Shown: one piece after another, positions 1 to 9,084 of the stretch | Position numbering within the stretch: position 1 is the stretch's first letter | Layout of the letters: every line of letters starts with the position of its first letter | Source: Akanthomyces muscarius | Taxonomy: Eukaryota > Ascomycota > Sordariomycetes > Hypocreales > Cordycipitaceae | Reading direction: 5' to 3' | Assembly: GCF_028009165.1 (NCBI RefSeq) | Contig: NW_026611616.1 | Location: forward strand, 55,962 to 119,961 | DNA length: 64,000 nt | Notes under the pieces: generated by a model | The model's database searches: none | What the model saw: only the letters and a program-made list of their open reading frames with translations | Told to the model about the DNA's origin: nothing | Made by a program: the position numbers and the translations under genes

Positions 1-59
1 CAGGGGCTGCATAGGCGGCCGGAAAAGGGGGAGAAGCCAGCCAGTCATAGGATGCTGCT

Positions 60-148
60 ACATCCTATGTCTGGTCAGGTCCAAGAGAAAGAGAGAAAAG
101 AAAGAGAAGAAAGAGAAGAAAGAAGAGAGTGGAGAGAAAAGAGAGTGT
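60..148. repeat. purine-rich low-complexity tract
   Basis: This is a run of GAAA, GAGA and AGAAG units with almost no pyrimidines on the plus strand. It therefore reads as a polypyrimidine tract in the 3' UTR of LINE A on the minus strand. No protein is encoded. Confidence 0.7.
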
Positions 149-185
149 TTGAAGGCACTTAGCTGCGCCTATTCCAGGTGTTTGT

Positions 186-491
186 TTAGTGGCGTCGGCA
201 GATTGTGCCGAAGAAGCCGGATGTGGCTGCCAGGTCGATGAACTTGCGAAAGTCCTGACCTATGGTATGTGGTATTGTCGCGTTTGGCGATGGAGCCAGT
301 CTTAGCCGTTTGTCTGGTGGTATCTTTCTACAGAAGAAGATGTGACTTGGGGTCTTCCGGCGCCCGCATGAGCAGGTCAGCCTCGCGTCGTCGTGGTGAA
401 ATCTCTCATGGTAGTCAGCAAAGTCACCGTGGTGTGATCTTGCTGCTAGCAGGTTATGCAGAGCTGCCCTAGGGAGCTGTAGCTCCGGCGG
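186..491 (-). pseudogene. C-terminal tail of LINE A ORF2 beyond the premature stop
   Basis: Read in the frame of ORF2, this stretch encodes the usual C-terminal block of Tad-type ORF2: a conserved AARSHHGDFADYHERF segment followed by a CxCGRRK...H...CRK Cys/His motif. A TAA at 186-188 ends it. It is cut off from the rest of ORF2 only by the TGA at 492-494. No frameshift is needed. Confidence 0.8.
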
Positions 492-3400
492 TCATTTATT
501 TGATGCCTGAAGGTTAAGCTGCCTGTACCGTTCTGGTACGGAGTCACGCCACCAGGTGGCAAACACGTCTTTGGGGTGCTGTCTCGCGATCTTGCGTAGA
601 AATGCCAAGGTCGGGGTAGCATCTGGAGGCGCAGGCAGAGAGGATCCTGACTTTGCTAATGCGTCGGCCTCCTCATTGCCTGGTATCTTCGTATGGCCGG
701 GTATCCAGCGCACCTGTATTGCACCGTGCGCCAGTGCAAGGGCCTGGAATTCAAGAAATACGGCTTGCGATGAGTCTGACGCGGTTCCGTGCAGGCAGGT
801 TGCAGCTGCAAGATTGTCCAAGCAGACGATGATTTCCTGCGTCGCCGCCTCGGCGATGTTCAAGGCAGCCTTGAGTCCTTCGAGGGCACCGACTGCCTCG
901 GCGTCGAACACTTCGGCAGGTCCTAAGCGGCCAGAGCCTCTTATGATGGAGCAGTTTTGTCTATGGACAGTATACCCATAGCCTGCTGATCCGCTCTCAG
1001 ACAGGGAGCCATCCGAGTAGACGACTAGCGTGGATGGGGGTGTAGAACAGAGCCAACGGCGAAACTCGGCTGCTGACTCTTCTTTTGAGGAAGTCTGTAG
1101 GTTGCCCTTGTGATGTTCAAGTCGCGGTGCTAGTAGCACTGGTCGGTCGCATCGTGGGAGGAGTTGATCAGTTCTGCGCAGTCTTGTGGGGAACTGCCTC
1201 AGGTCTTGCTGGTATCTGCGTTTGACGTACGGATTGATTGGTCGATGGGGCAGCCGCGTCGTGCGTTGCACCAACGGGTGTGATTTATCGAGCGCCTTGA
1301 GACGCGCGGCGAACCTGAGTTGTCGCGCTTCTAGGAGCAGGTTAATTGGAGGTATGCCACTCTCTCGGTGCAGTATCGCAACCGGTGTCGTCTTCCATAC
1401 CGGCAGGATAGCTCTCATTGCACTGTTCAAGGTTTTTGCCATCCTTCGAAGTAGGTGCTGGATCCTGGTTGGGATGGTGCGGTCTGGTCTTGACCATCTA
1501 GGGCGCGTCTTGCCTGGGTACCAAGTCTCGGCGCCATACAGTAGAACCGGTTCGACGCAGGCCATGACGGCTGCTCGTACTGCGCTTGGCGTTGGGCCAT
1601 GTTGTGTGTTGGTAAGCCGTCTAAGGTGGTTTGCCACTGCTTGCGCCTTGGCCGCCCATTTTTCGACATGAGGTTTGAAACTGAGGTTGCGGTCTAGCCA
1701 GATCCCTAGCCAGCGCATGGCGACGTCAGGGTACTTTTCCGCATTTCCGTGCTGTACTGGCGGAGGTGCTGCCAGGCGGCGTTTTGAGAAGTGCATGACT
1801 TCTGTCTTGTCAGGGTCGAAGGAGACGCCATTGTCAGTTCCCCACAGTAGCATTTCTTCGACGCAAGCGGACGCTGCGGAAGATGTTTCTTCTATCGAGC
1901 GTCCTGTGCACAGGATGGCGGTGTCATCCGCATAGCCGAATCGACCGCTTTGATTCCGTAGCTTGTATATGGGCTCTGTGTAGAGTAAGAAGAGAACGGG
2001 CGACGCCGGTGACCCTTGGGGGAGGCCACACTGCAGTGGTGAGCTAGGTGTGGTGATGTCTTGGTATCGTACGCGGGCTGACCTGTCCTTCATGAAGGAT
2101 CCGACCCAGAGTGCGAGGTGTTCCGGCCAACCTTGCTGGCGAAGTCGCAAGATGAGCCTGTTGCGCATGACTGTGTCGAAAGCACCTTGTATGTCCATCG
2201 TCACCAGTGTGGCTACTTTTCCTTGGGCAAATGCCTCCTCAATGTCATGGATTAGTGCAGCCACCAGGTCTACTGCCGATCTCTTGGGCAGGGCTCCTGC
2301 TTGTTGTGGGTGGAGGACGCCATGGTAGACAGATGCCCAAGCCAGACGCCGCGCAATAAGCCGTTCAAGGCCCTTGCCAAGGCATGACAGGAGTGAAATG
2401 GGTCTCCAGGCCCTGGCTGTCGACAGATCTCGCCGGCCAGGTTTAGGGATCATCACAACTTCTGCTTCTCGGAAGGGTGTTGGGTGATGGCCTATGGTAA
2501 GGCACCCTTCGTAGAGTCTACGGATGTATGGTCCGATGGCGTGCCACACTGCCTGTAGCAGCTTGACAGTTATGTTATCAGCGCCGGGTGAGGTGTTTCC
2601 TGTCCGGATAGTACAATCCCGTGCTTCCTCTAGTGTGACTGTCTTGGAGAAGGGAATAGATTGAGTTGGTGTGACGGGAATCCAGGGGTCTGCGATGTCG
2701 TCTGACGTGGCGCGGCGTTCTAAGGTCGCGCGACGTAGGGCGTCGGCTTTGTCCCGCTGAGATTCGTAGACGACGTCACCTACTTGCAGGGGCGGTGCTT
2801 GAAATTGGCCTGGTGACTTGAGCCAGCGTACGGCCTTGTATACCGAAGCGCTGTCGGTGAACCCGTCAATGAGTGTACGCCAGTACCGCCTCTTTGCCTG
2901 TCTTACTACGCGTTGGAAGTCGCGTTCAGCGGTCTGTATCTCGTGATCAAAGCCAGCAGTATACAGCTGTAGAGTAGCTCGGTACTCCTGGTGTGCTTTC
3001 GCGCAGTCCTCGGTCCACCAAGGCGCATTTTTGGTTCCTTTACGGGAAACCCGTCCTGCGGCTTGGGCGGCGGATTGCAGTAGCTTGGTGAGACTGTCCG
3101 CCAAGTTGTCCAACTCGGTCGGAGTGGAAGCTTCGTCAGGAAGTAGCGCGATTCCATTCTCAACTAATTCTGTGAAGCGCTTGATCTCGCTTTCAGAAGT
3201 CACTCGTATCTTCTTCGGTTGGAAGGGAACGGGTGAGACTTCAGGTAGCGTGATGCTAAGAGTGAAGTGATCTGAGCTTGTGGCAAGATGGTCCTCAACT
3301 GTGACGTCTGCTAAAGGTATGTTTGTAAAGGCAAGGTCGATAGTGTTGCCATAGGAGTTGGTCGGGACATCAATTGTGTTTAAAAGATCCAGATTGTTTG

Positions 3401-3917
3401 CCTCGGCCCAAGCAGCAACATCTTTTCCACCGTGCAAGGTGTTGCCGGTCTGCCAGGTATGGTGCCGGGCATTGAAGTCTCCCGCCACTAGGCATCGAGG
3501 CGGGATGTGCCAGGACAGGAGTATATTGAGTGCTTCATTGGTGCTAGGCTGGCGGTAGAAGTTGACAATAATTATGTCGTTAATTGTGGTCCAGAGGATG
3601 TCGCGCGTTGGCGCAGGTCGCTGCTGGTCTGCCCGAAGAGAGTCGTCTCGTCGAACGTATGTCATAACCCTAGGTCGGGTGTCGTTGGCTTCCCAGCTAC
3701 TGACAGGAGCAAACGTGTCGTAGGCTGGGTGTGTCTTGGTGAGACAGCGTGAGTTTCTGATTGCTGTCCATGGTTCTTGCAGTAGAACCACGTCGTACTT
3801 TTCTGCGTCGGCTAGTGCAAGCGCGCAGTCGTGGGTTGGGGCGATCTTGGCTACATTTGCCTGAAAGATCCTAAGACCTCTCTGTCTTCTAGTTCCCCGG
3901 TATGGTTGTCTGCTCAT
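492..3917 (-). CDS. LINE A ORF2 polyprotein (endonuclease, RT, RNase H), stopped early
   Basis: This ORF encodes the enzyme that nicks the target and reverse transcribes the element RNA. An APE-type endonuclease lies in about residues 1-235, with LLQEP, a GDFNARH block and an intact SSDH motif. The reverse transcriptase follows, with its YADD box at about residues 662-665. RNase H is near the C-terminus (YSDGS, then DAEAVGALEGL, CLDN and GHTKIPGNEEADALA). The start ATG overlaps the ORF1 stop as ATGA, which suggests termination-reinitiation. Translation stops at the TGA at 492-494, but the same frame continues for about 102 codons to 186 with clear homology to the C-terminus of LINE C. One nonsense codon therefore separates this copy from a full-length ORF2. 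Confidence 0.88.
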   Translation of the reverse strand: MSRQPYRGTRRQRGLRIFQANVAKIAPTHDCALALADAEKYDVVLLQEPWTAIRNSRCLTKTHPAYDTFAPVSSWEANDTRPRVMTYVRRDDSLRADQQRPAPTRDILWTTINDIIIVNFYRQPSTNEALNILLSWHIPPRCLVAGDFNARHHTWQTGNTLHGGKDVAAWAEANNLDLLNTIDVPTNSYGNTIDLAFTNIPLADVTVEDHLATSSDHFTLSITLPEVSPVPFQPKKIRVTSESEIKRFTELVENGIALLPDEASTPTELDNLADSLTKLLQSAAQAAGRVSRKGTKNAPWWTEDCAKAHQEYRATLQLYTAGFDHEIQTAERDFQRVVRQAKRRYWRTLIDGFTDSASVYKAVRWLKSPGQFQAPPLQVGDVVYESQRDKADALRRATLERRATSDDIADPWIPVTPTQSIPFSKTVTLEEARDCTIRTGNTSPGADNITVKLLQAVWHAIGPYIRRLYEGCLTIGHHPTPFREAEVVMIPKPGRRDLSTARAWRPISLLSCLGKGLERLIARRLAWASVYHGVLHPQQAGALPKRSAVDLVAALIHDIEEAFAQGKVATLVTMDIQGAFDTVMRNRLILRLRQQGWPEHLALWVGSFMKDRSARVRYQDITTPSSPLQCGLPQGSPASPVLFLLYTEPIYKLRNQSGRFGYADDTAILCTGRSIEETSSAASACVEEMLLWGTDNGVSFDPDKTEVMHFSKRRLAAPPPVQHGNAEKYPDVAMRWLGIWLDRNLSFKPHVEKWAAKAQAVANHLRRLTNTQHGPTPSAVRAAVMACVEPVLLYGAETWYPGKTRPRWSRPDRTIPTRIQHLLRRMAKTLNSAMRAILPVWKTTPVAILHRESGIPPINLLLEARQLRFAARLKALDKSHPLVQRTTRLPHRPINPYVKRRYQQDLRQFPTRLRRTDQLLPRCDRPVLLAPRLEHHKGNLQTSSKEESAAEFRRWLCSTPPSTLVVYSDGSLSESGSAGYGYTVHRQNCSIIRGSGRLGPAEVFDAEAVGALEGLKAALNIAEAATQEIIVCLDNLAAATCLHGTASDSSQAVFLEFQALALAHGAIQVRWIPGHTKIPGNEEADALAKSGSSLPAPPDATPTLAFLRKIARQHPKDVFATWWRDSVPERYRQLNLQASNK

Positions 3918-5656
3918 GGAGAAGCGATAGTGGCGCGTCGGCGGCGCTTCTTAGGCGAAGCTTGTCTTACCATGGGTTCTTCATCTTCAGCGGCGACCAT
4001 GATGTATGAGGCTGCCGGGCTAGGTGCTGAGGTAGTAGTGCGCTCGGAGAGCCCATCCACCTCTTTCTCCTTTTGGTGTCTCACTTGTGGTGCTGGTGGT
4101 GTCTCTGCTGGGGCGATGCTGTCCCCGGTTTCAGCCTGGGCCAGTGTCACTGGCGCGGACTGTTGTTCCATCTGCGGGTCTGCTGCTGCATCTGAACTTT
4201 CTGTTGCTGTTGTGGGCGCCGTGGAGGCGCCCGACTGATGTTTGTTCTGTTGGTGGTACATTTGTGCTCCGAGTCGTCTGACGAGGGATCGCTCCTCCAC
4301 GGTGAGACGGCGGAGCATGCCGTGCGTTCTCTTAGGTCGGGCCGGGCATGTAGGCACATCCGCCACGTGGGGCCCGAGGCAGTTGATGCATTGTTCTGGA
4401 GCAACGCATTCTTCGTCGGAGTGTCCGGGTTGGCCGCATCTTTTACAGCGTGGTGTGCGCTGGCAGTCACGGCGGGGGTGGTATCCCCAGCATGTCTCGC
4501 ATTGGTTAGGTGGGTTGGATTTCTTCCGGAACCTGGCTGGCTTGCTGCACCCAAAGAGCTTCCATGGTCTGCTAGGCTGTTCGAGGAATGATACAGTGAG
4601 GGTTTGTGTGAAAGGGTCGCCAGAGTCGTTGCGGCTAGGCTGAACTCTGACTGGACTAAGCCCTGTTTGACAGAGTATGTCTTCTCTAGCGGCAGTCACG
4701 TAGTCCAGTTCCTTGCCTTGTAAGTCGGTGAGTCTACGAGGACACTCTGGTACTATGTACGTGAACCATTTCTGTGCCTTTTCAATAGCAGTCGCTCCTA
4801 GCTCCTCGGACCATTCGCAATGACGCTTCATGAGTAGGTCATGAGTGGCTTGATCTGTTGGGTGAATAGCCCATCCAGTGGCTATTTTCGAGACGCGTGG
4901 GATCTTTTGCTGGTCAATACCAACTTTCTTAGCAACGTGGCCGCGGATGGCGACGCCACTATGGCTCCTGGCTGAAGCATCATTCGGGAGCCGGATGAAT
5001 ACTCGGAGGTCGTCCTTGGGTGCGGCCGGGTGCGGCCGTTGTCCCTGGCGACTACTTTGCTGTGGCGGCACGAGTGGGGTCGCAATGTTTTGACCCCCGG
5101 AGGCGGAGGGCTGATGTGTCGCGCTGTCGGTGACGATGCTGCTGTATGTTGGCGCGGTTGGGACGGGGGCGGATTTGGCATCACGAAGTGCTTGGCTCCA
5201 GAATTCAATAAAGCTGTTCGCGAAGTGCTCTGCGAAGTGGCGTTCCGGTCCAGAGGTGAATTGTTTCAGGGACTCTTCAAGGGAGCTCACGCAGGCTCTA
5301 AACACAGCGACTTTGGCTTCGTAAGCTTTCACCTGTTCCTGTTCGAGTCTGTTGGCTTGTTCCGCTACCGAGACTGGCTCGGGAGCAGTTAGCGATGGGA
5401 TCTCCGGCGTGACAAAGCGGTTGCGGTGCTGTGCTCCTTCCTTAGCGACAGCGAATGGGATAGGTAAAAGGGGCGACGAGGGCGTGTGCGTCGCGCGAGT
5501 GAGTCGTCTAGGTGGTGCATCGATGGGAGAATTCACAATCGCTGCACTGTTGCGTAGAAGGGCAGCGCGTGCACCTCGGGCTAAGTTCGCGGGAGTATGA
5601 ACTCCAAGATCAAAGGGATCTGGAGCATTCAACGGGTTGGTCGTGGCTGGTGCCAT
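3914..5656 (-). CDS. LINE A ORF1, gag-like nucleic-acid-binding protein
   Basis: This 580-residue ORF1 precedes ORF2 of the same element. From about residue 386 to 440 it carries a series of CCHC-type zinc knuckles (CETCWGYH..., CKRCGQPGHSDEEC, CINCLGPH...), the hallmark of the RNA-binding gag-like protein that coats LINE RNA. The N-terminal half is rich in Pro, Ala and Ser, with a predicted helical stretch around residues 95-145. The C-terminus is basic (KKRRRR). The ATG at 5654-5656 is the first of the frame, and the stop overlaps the ORF2 start by four bases. No break is visible. Confidence 0.87.
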   Translation of the reverse strand: MAPATTNPLNAPDPFDLGVHTPANLARGARAALLRNSAAIVNSPIDAPPRRLTRATHTPSSPLLPIPFAVAKEGAQHRNRFVTPEIPSLTAPEPVSVAEQANRLEQEQVKAYEAKVAVFRACVSSLEESLKQFTSGPERHFAEHFANSFIEFWSQALRDAKSAPVPTAPTYSSIVTDSATHQPSASGGQNIATPLVPPQQSSRQGQRPHPAAPKDDLRVFIRLPNDASARSHSGVAIRGHVAKKVGIDQQKIPRVSKIATGWAIHPTDQATHDLLMKRHCEWSEELGATAIEKAQKWFTYIVPECPRRLTDLQGKELDYVTAAREDILCQTGLSPVRVQPSRNDSGDPFTQTLTVSFLEQPSRPWKLFGCSKPARFRKKSNPPNQCETCWGYHPRRDCQRTPRCKRCGQPGHSDEECVAPEQCINCLGPHVADVPTCPARPKRTHGMLRRLTVEERSLVRRLGAQMYHQQNKHQSGASTAPTTATESSDAAADPQMEQQSAPVTLAQAETGDSIAPAETPPAPQVRHQKEKEVDGLSERTTTSAPSPAASYIMVAAEDEEPMVRQASPKKRRRRATIASP

Positions 5657-5700
5657 CGCCGCCGCCGAGGCTGCGCAGTGCGCAGAAAACAGAAGTTGAG

Positions 5701-6671
5701 AGCAGTGTTAAGAAAATTGGTGATATTAGCCCTACTTTCTTAACAGGACGTGCCAAGAAAGTGGATCGCCGTCTGCGCTCGTCGGGCTCGACGGTCTAGG
5801 GTAGGTTGCAAACGCGCCATGATTTTGCAGAAGTCTAAACTTGAGGCAAATCACAACTCGCTATCGAGTTCGCTATCGTACCCGAAAGCAATATCTCGCT
5901 ATATGGGTCTCCCGGGTCTACGCGAGTAATAGTGTCTGGTTCGAAGGGGGTTTCCGAGACACTGCGACGTCTGTAAAGTTTGCCAGTCGGCAGAACCCAA
6001 AAGCCAGTATAATCGAGAGAACTGGTATTGTGCATCCCTTATTGCCAATAGAGGTCTGTCCTTATAACGTCACGAAGCATAAGTTTCGCCTTGGAGTTGG
6101 TAAAGTATGCCAATATTATTACTATTGAACCGATGAATAAAAAAAAAGCATCTTAACTTATTCACAAAAAGCTCGGTCAGAGCGCTGATAAAGCGAGCAT
6201 CATTGAGCTCGCTGCAGCGCTCGAGTATATGCCACTAGCCATCGCTCAAGCAGCGGCCTACGTTGTGCAAAGGCGTCCCCGATATTCTTTACGGAAATAT
6301 CCAGATTATCTCTGCAATAGTGACAAGATAAAAGCCAATCTTCTTAGTCTTAAGGGCGGAGAACGCCGTCGAGACGCCGAAGCAAGAACTCCATCCTTAT
6401 CACGTGGCAAATTTCATTTGACTACATTTACAAAAACAGACCATTGGCGGGGGACTTGCTGCCACTTATGAGCTTTTGCGATCGGCAAGGAATTCCGGAA
6501 ATCTTACTATGCGGCAAAATCGACGATGCAAGCGGTATCGGTGAAAAAAAAGCAGCCTGAAACAGAGTTTCCTGGGGGAGAAAACGAGAACTGGACCAAA
6601 TGCTAGTCGCTTTCCCCGCATGCACAATCTATATCTGTACAGCGGTTAGTCACAAATGAGTCAATACAAGT
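5701..6671. other. intergenic, no gene recognised
   Basis: This stretch holds the probable 5' leader of LINE A and then about 900 bp with only short ORFs that resemble nothing I know. I see no RNA gene, no repeat of note and no clear promoter. It ends at the first phosphatase copy. Confidence 0.5.
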
Positions 6672-7391
6672 GTGGGCAACACTGCGCGACAGTCCAACCG
6701 CGAAGCTGCAATCACACATACGTTTTCAAGACAACCGTCACCACAGCCATCTCCATTCTACTTTAAATCAGCGTACGAAGATACCCAACCGATTGCAGAA
6801 CCACAGCGGCTTCTGCTGGTTTTGGACTTGAATCACACACTCATATGTCGCGAAAAGTCTACGAGCCTGACAGCGTATACTTCACGGCCTGGGCTTGCCC
6901 AATTTTTGGATTACGCCTTCCGCAATCATGACGTAATGATCTGGGCCTCTGCAGAACCTCGCACGGTGAACGCAATAGCCCGAGAAGTTTTGTCAAAGGA
7001 GCTGTATGGGCGACTGATAGCCTGCTGGGCACGAGACAAGCTTCGCCTGCCTACCGCATTACATGGACAGAAAATTCAAATCTTCAAGCATCTCTCATGG
7101 GTGTGGCAGGATGAATTTATCCAGATGAGAAACAAGCAGCCGGGTCAGAGGTGGACACAACGAAACACCGTTCTTGTGGACGACAACGCAGGCAAAGCCG
7201 CCAGCGAACCATATAATCTCGTGCAGATTAGTGCTTTTGATGCAACCTCAGCCATGGCAGAGAGCGATGAGGTTCTTGGCCTGTTGATTGAGTATTTAGA
7301 AGTCCTGAAACATCAAGGCAATGTTAGCTCGTTCATTCGCCAACATCCGTTTGCAAGCAGCCAGTCGACAGCAACGGACGGTCGACAGTAG
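6672..7391 (+). CDS. FCP1/NIF-like HAD phosphatase, copy 1 (no ATG start)
   Basis: This protein belongs to the HAD-type FCP1 homology (NLI-interacting-factor-like) family, whose characterised members remove phosphate from proteins such as the RNA polymerase II CTD. Motif I reads LDLNHTLI, so the nucleophile Asp is present but the second Asp of DxDxT is Asn, as in a class of fungal FCP1-like proteins I recall. WASAEP (motif II) and LVDDNAGKA (motif IV) follow. From PSPQPSPF onward the protein is identical to copy 2 at 61609. This copy lacks the 42 nt that hold the ATG in copy 2. The frame upstream offers only a GTG at 6672 after a TGA at 6657, and the next in-frame ATG lies past motif I. It may be non-functional or may use an upstream exon that I cannot identify. 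Confidence 0.75.
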   Translation: MGNTARQSNREAAITHTFSRQPSPQPSPFYFKSAYEDTQPIAEPQRLLLVLDLNHTLICREKSTSLTAYTSRPGLAQFLDYAFRNHDVMIWASAEPRTVNAIAREVLSKELYGRLIACWARDKLRLPTALHGQKIQIFKHLSWVWQDEFIQMRNKQPGQRWTQRNTVLVDDNAGKAASEPYNLVQISAFDATSAMAESDEVLGLLIEYLEVLKHQGNVSSFIRQHPFASSQSTATDGRQ

Positions 7392-9084
7392 TTTTGTCAC
7401 AATAGTCACAACAGTCACAACAGTCACAGCAAAATGCAGGAGTAGGGTTGAGTCAGAATAGTGCTTGATTCCTAGCTACAGACAAGGCAGCCATACCGTC
7501 TGTGATAGGCAAAATACAGATCTTTCAGGGGCTTTGTCCCATACACTATTGACACGGTGGAGGTCTTACTACTCCGAGATAGGCGTGGAACGTGACAAAA
7601 TCAATGAACAGTACGCTGCAGGAAGTGGAACGGCGGCCATACAAAGTAATACCATTAAGATTACAGCTAGACGTGCAGATAGAAGCATAAAAATACATAA
7701 ATAAAGGCGAGCGAGAACAAGCATTCGAGCCTGACGAAGACAGATACAGGACCGTAAACAGAGCAGCTTGGCAAGGCGCAGACTGGCTTCTGTGGTGGAG
7801 AGCGGGCAGCGCAACTGGAAGAGTCCGCACGCTCATGCCTTAGCCCGCGATGGTCACCCTCCCGCGTGAGCCTTTGCCTGATGCCTTCGTCTTCGCTGCA
7901 GCGCCGAGAGACCAGCTTTTCCTTGTAGCATCTGCGTCGAGAGGATCGCCGCGCGCGAAAAGTTCCACCGCTGGCGTAACTGCGGAACTGGCAAAGCGTG
8001 CTTGTACTCTTACACCATGCTGCAAAAGGACATAGAGCATCATCGTACTCTCTGGACTGATAGCAATGGTCTCATCCCCGGGCCGCTCCAAGATTGGGAA
8101 AATGCCGTGGCTGGTAGCTGATCGTTCGAGACCTTCCGCGGATGTGTCGAGCAAGCCGAGACGAAGCAGTCGCATGATGGTGGACGGGTTTGCTGTCGCA
8201 AAGGCGCCGCTCACACTCACCTTCGGAAGCCACTCTGATTCCCACGGCAGACAGCAACAGACGGAAGACTCCACCCAGTATGGCTGTAAAAGTCGTAGGT
8301 GAGCGGGGAAGTGGCTTTCTTTCCACGTGAAGGGCTGTAGTAGCGTGTCCCATCGCACGACATCGACTGACAAGCCAGTAAGATACAAAAACGAGGCCGA
8401 TGTACTGAACTGTGAGTTGAACAGAAATTCCCACCCGAGTCCTGGCGCCGCAAGGTTGGCGGAGAGCCAGGCCGTTGCGGACGCAACCGTGTTAGCCGAA
8501 AGCGCCCACGTGCTACGTCCGGCCGCGAGCAGCGTCACAAAGTCATACATCTGCGACTGCATTGCCCATGCACTAGCGAGCGTCGAAGCCAGTGCCATGA
8601 ATGGCCCACACGCGGTGAGTTGGCCGTACCCAGTCTCAGTTGATGTACGCTCCACCTCGGCACCAAGCCAGTCGGCGGTATGGAGTGGTTTGGGCAACGA
8701 AATAGTCGCACCGGCGACTAGCAGGCTAGGCCAAAGCATGGCGATCTGAAGCGCCTCGTTGGCTTGTTCCTGCAGACCAAACTTTTGCACATACATCTCG
8801 ATGTAGTTCAAGACCAGCTCCGGCTTGCCAAAGAACAAAGGATCACGTTCAATGGAATACGCGTCCACGTCACAAAGGCAGACCATGCTAAATCTCTGGT
8901 CTAGATTGTACTGGCTGAACTGTGTCGCGGTGCCAGCAATCGATTCGAGCGACGTCTTGGTTGCGGAGATGGGAGCTTGGTTAAAGCAACAGTACGCCCA
9001 AAACTCCTGATAGTCGCTCGTGCCGCCCAGGACGTTGACGATTTCGGCGCCTGAATCCATCACATGCGCCGCCCACCCGGGTTG
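6696..9084 (+). repeat. segmental duplication, left copy
   Basis: This block recurs at 61570-64000. From 6735 onward the offset is a constant 54,916 bp with no indel that I can find. Between 6696 and 6734 the offset is 54,874 because the right copy has 42 extra bases at 61609-61650. The ORFs translated from both copies are identical wherever compared. The left boundary is sharp at 6696. The right limit given here is only where the window ends, so the true repeat may be longer. Confidence 0.93.
7395..7432 (+). repeat. short tandem CACAACAGT-type repeat after the phosphatase gene
   Basis: Four near-copies of a 9-10 base unit (variants of GTCACAACA) begin a few bases after the phosphatase stop codon, and the same array occurs at 62311-62348. 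The rest of the 448-bp gap between the convergent phosphatase and capsid genes (7392-7839) has no further gene that I can support. Confidence 0.75.

Larger units (their letters stand above)
1..5700 (-). mobile_element. Tad-type LINE retrotransposon, LINE A
   Basis: This is a non-LTR retrotransposon on the minus strand. It has ORF1 (gag-like, zinc knuckles) followed by ORF2 (APE endonuclease, reverse transcriptase, RNase H and a C-terminal Cys/His motif), the order expected for the fungal Tad1 clade. The 5' end lies somewhere just above the ORF1 start at 5656. The 3' UTR runs from 185 towards and possibly past the window edge, so I cannot see the tail or a target-site duplication. The copy looks young: ORF1 is open and ORF2 carries only one in-frame stop. 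The outer limits given are approximate. Confidence 0.85.

Noticed and set aside
556..5600. Many plus-strand ORFs of 60-160 codons across LINE A
   Set aside because: They are antisense shadows of ORF1 and ORF2 in GC-rich sequence. The same holds for shadows in the capsid, capsid-RdRp and LINE C genes.
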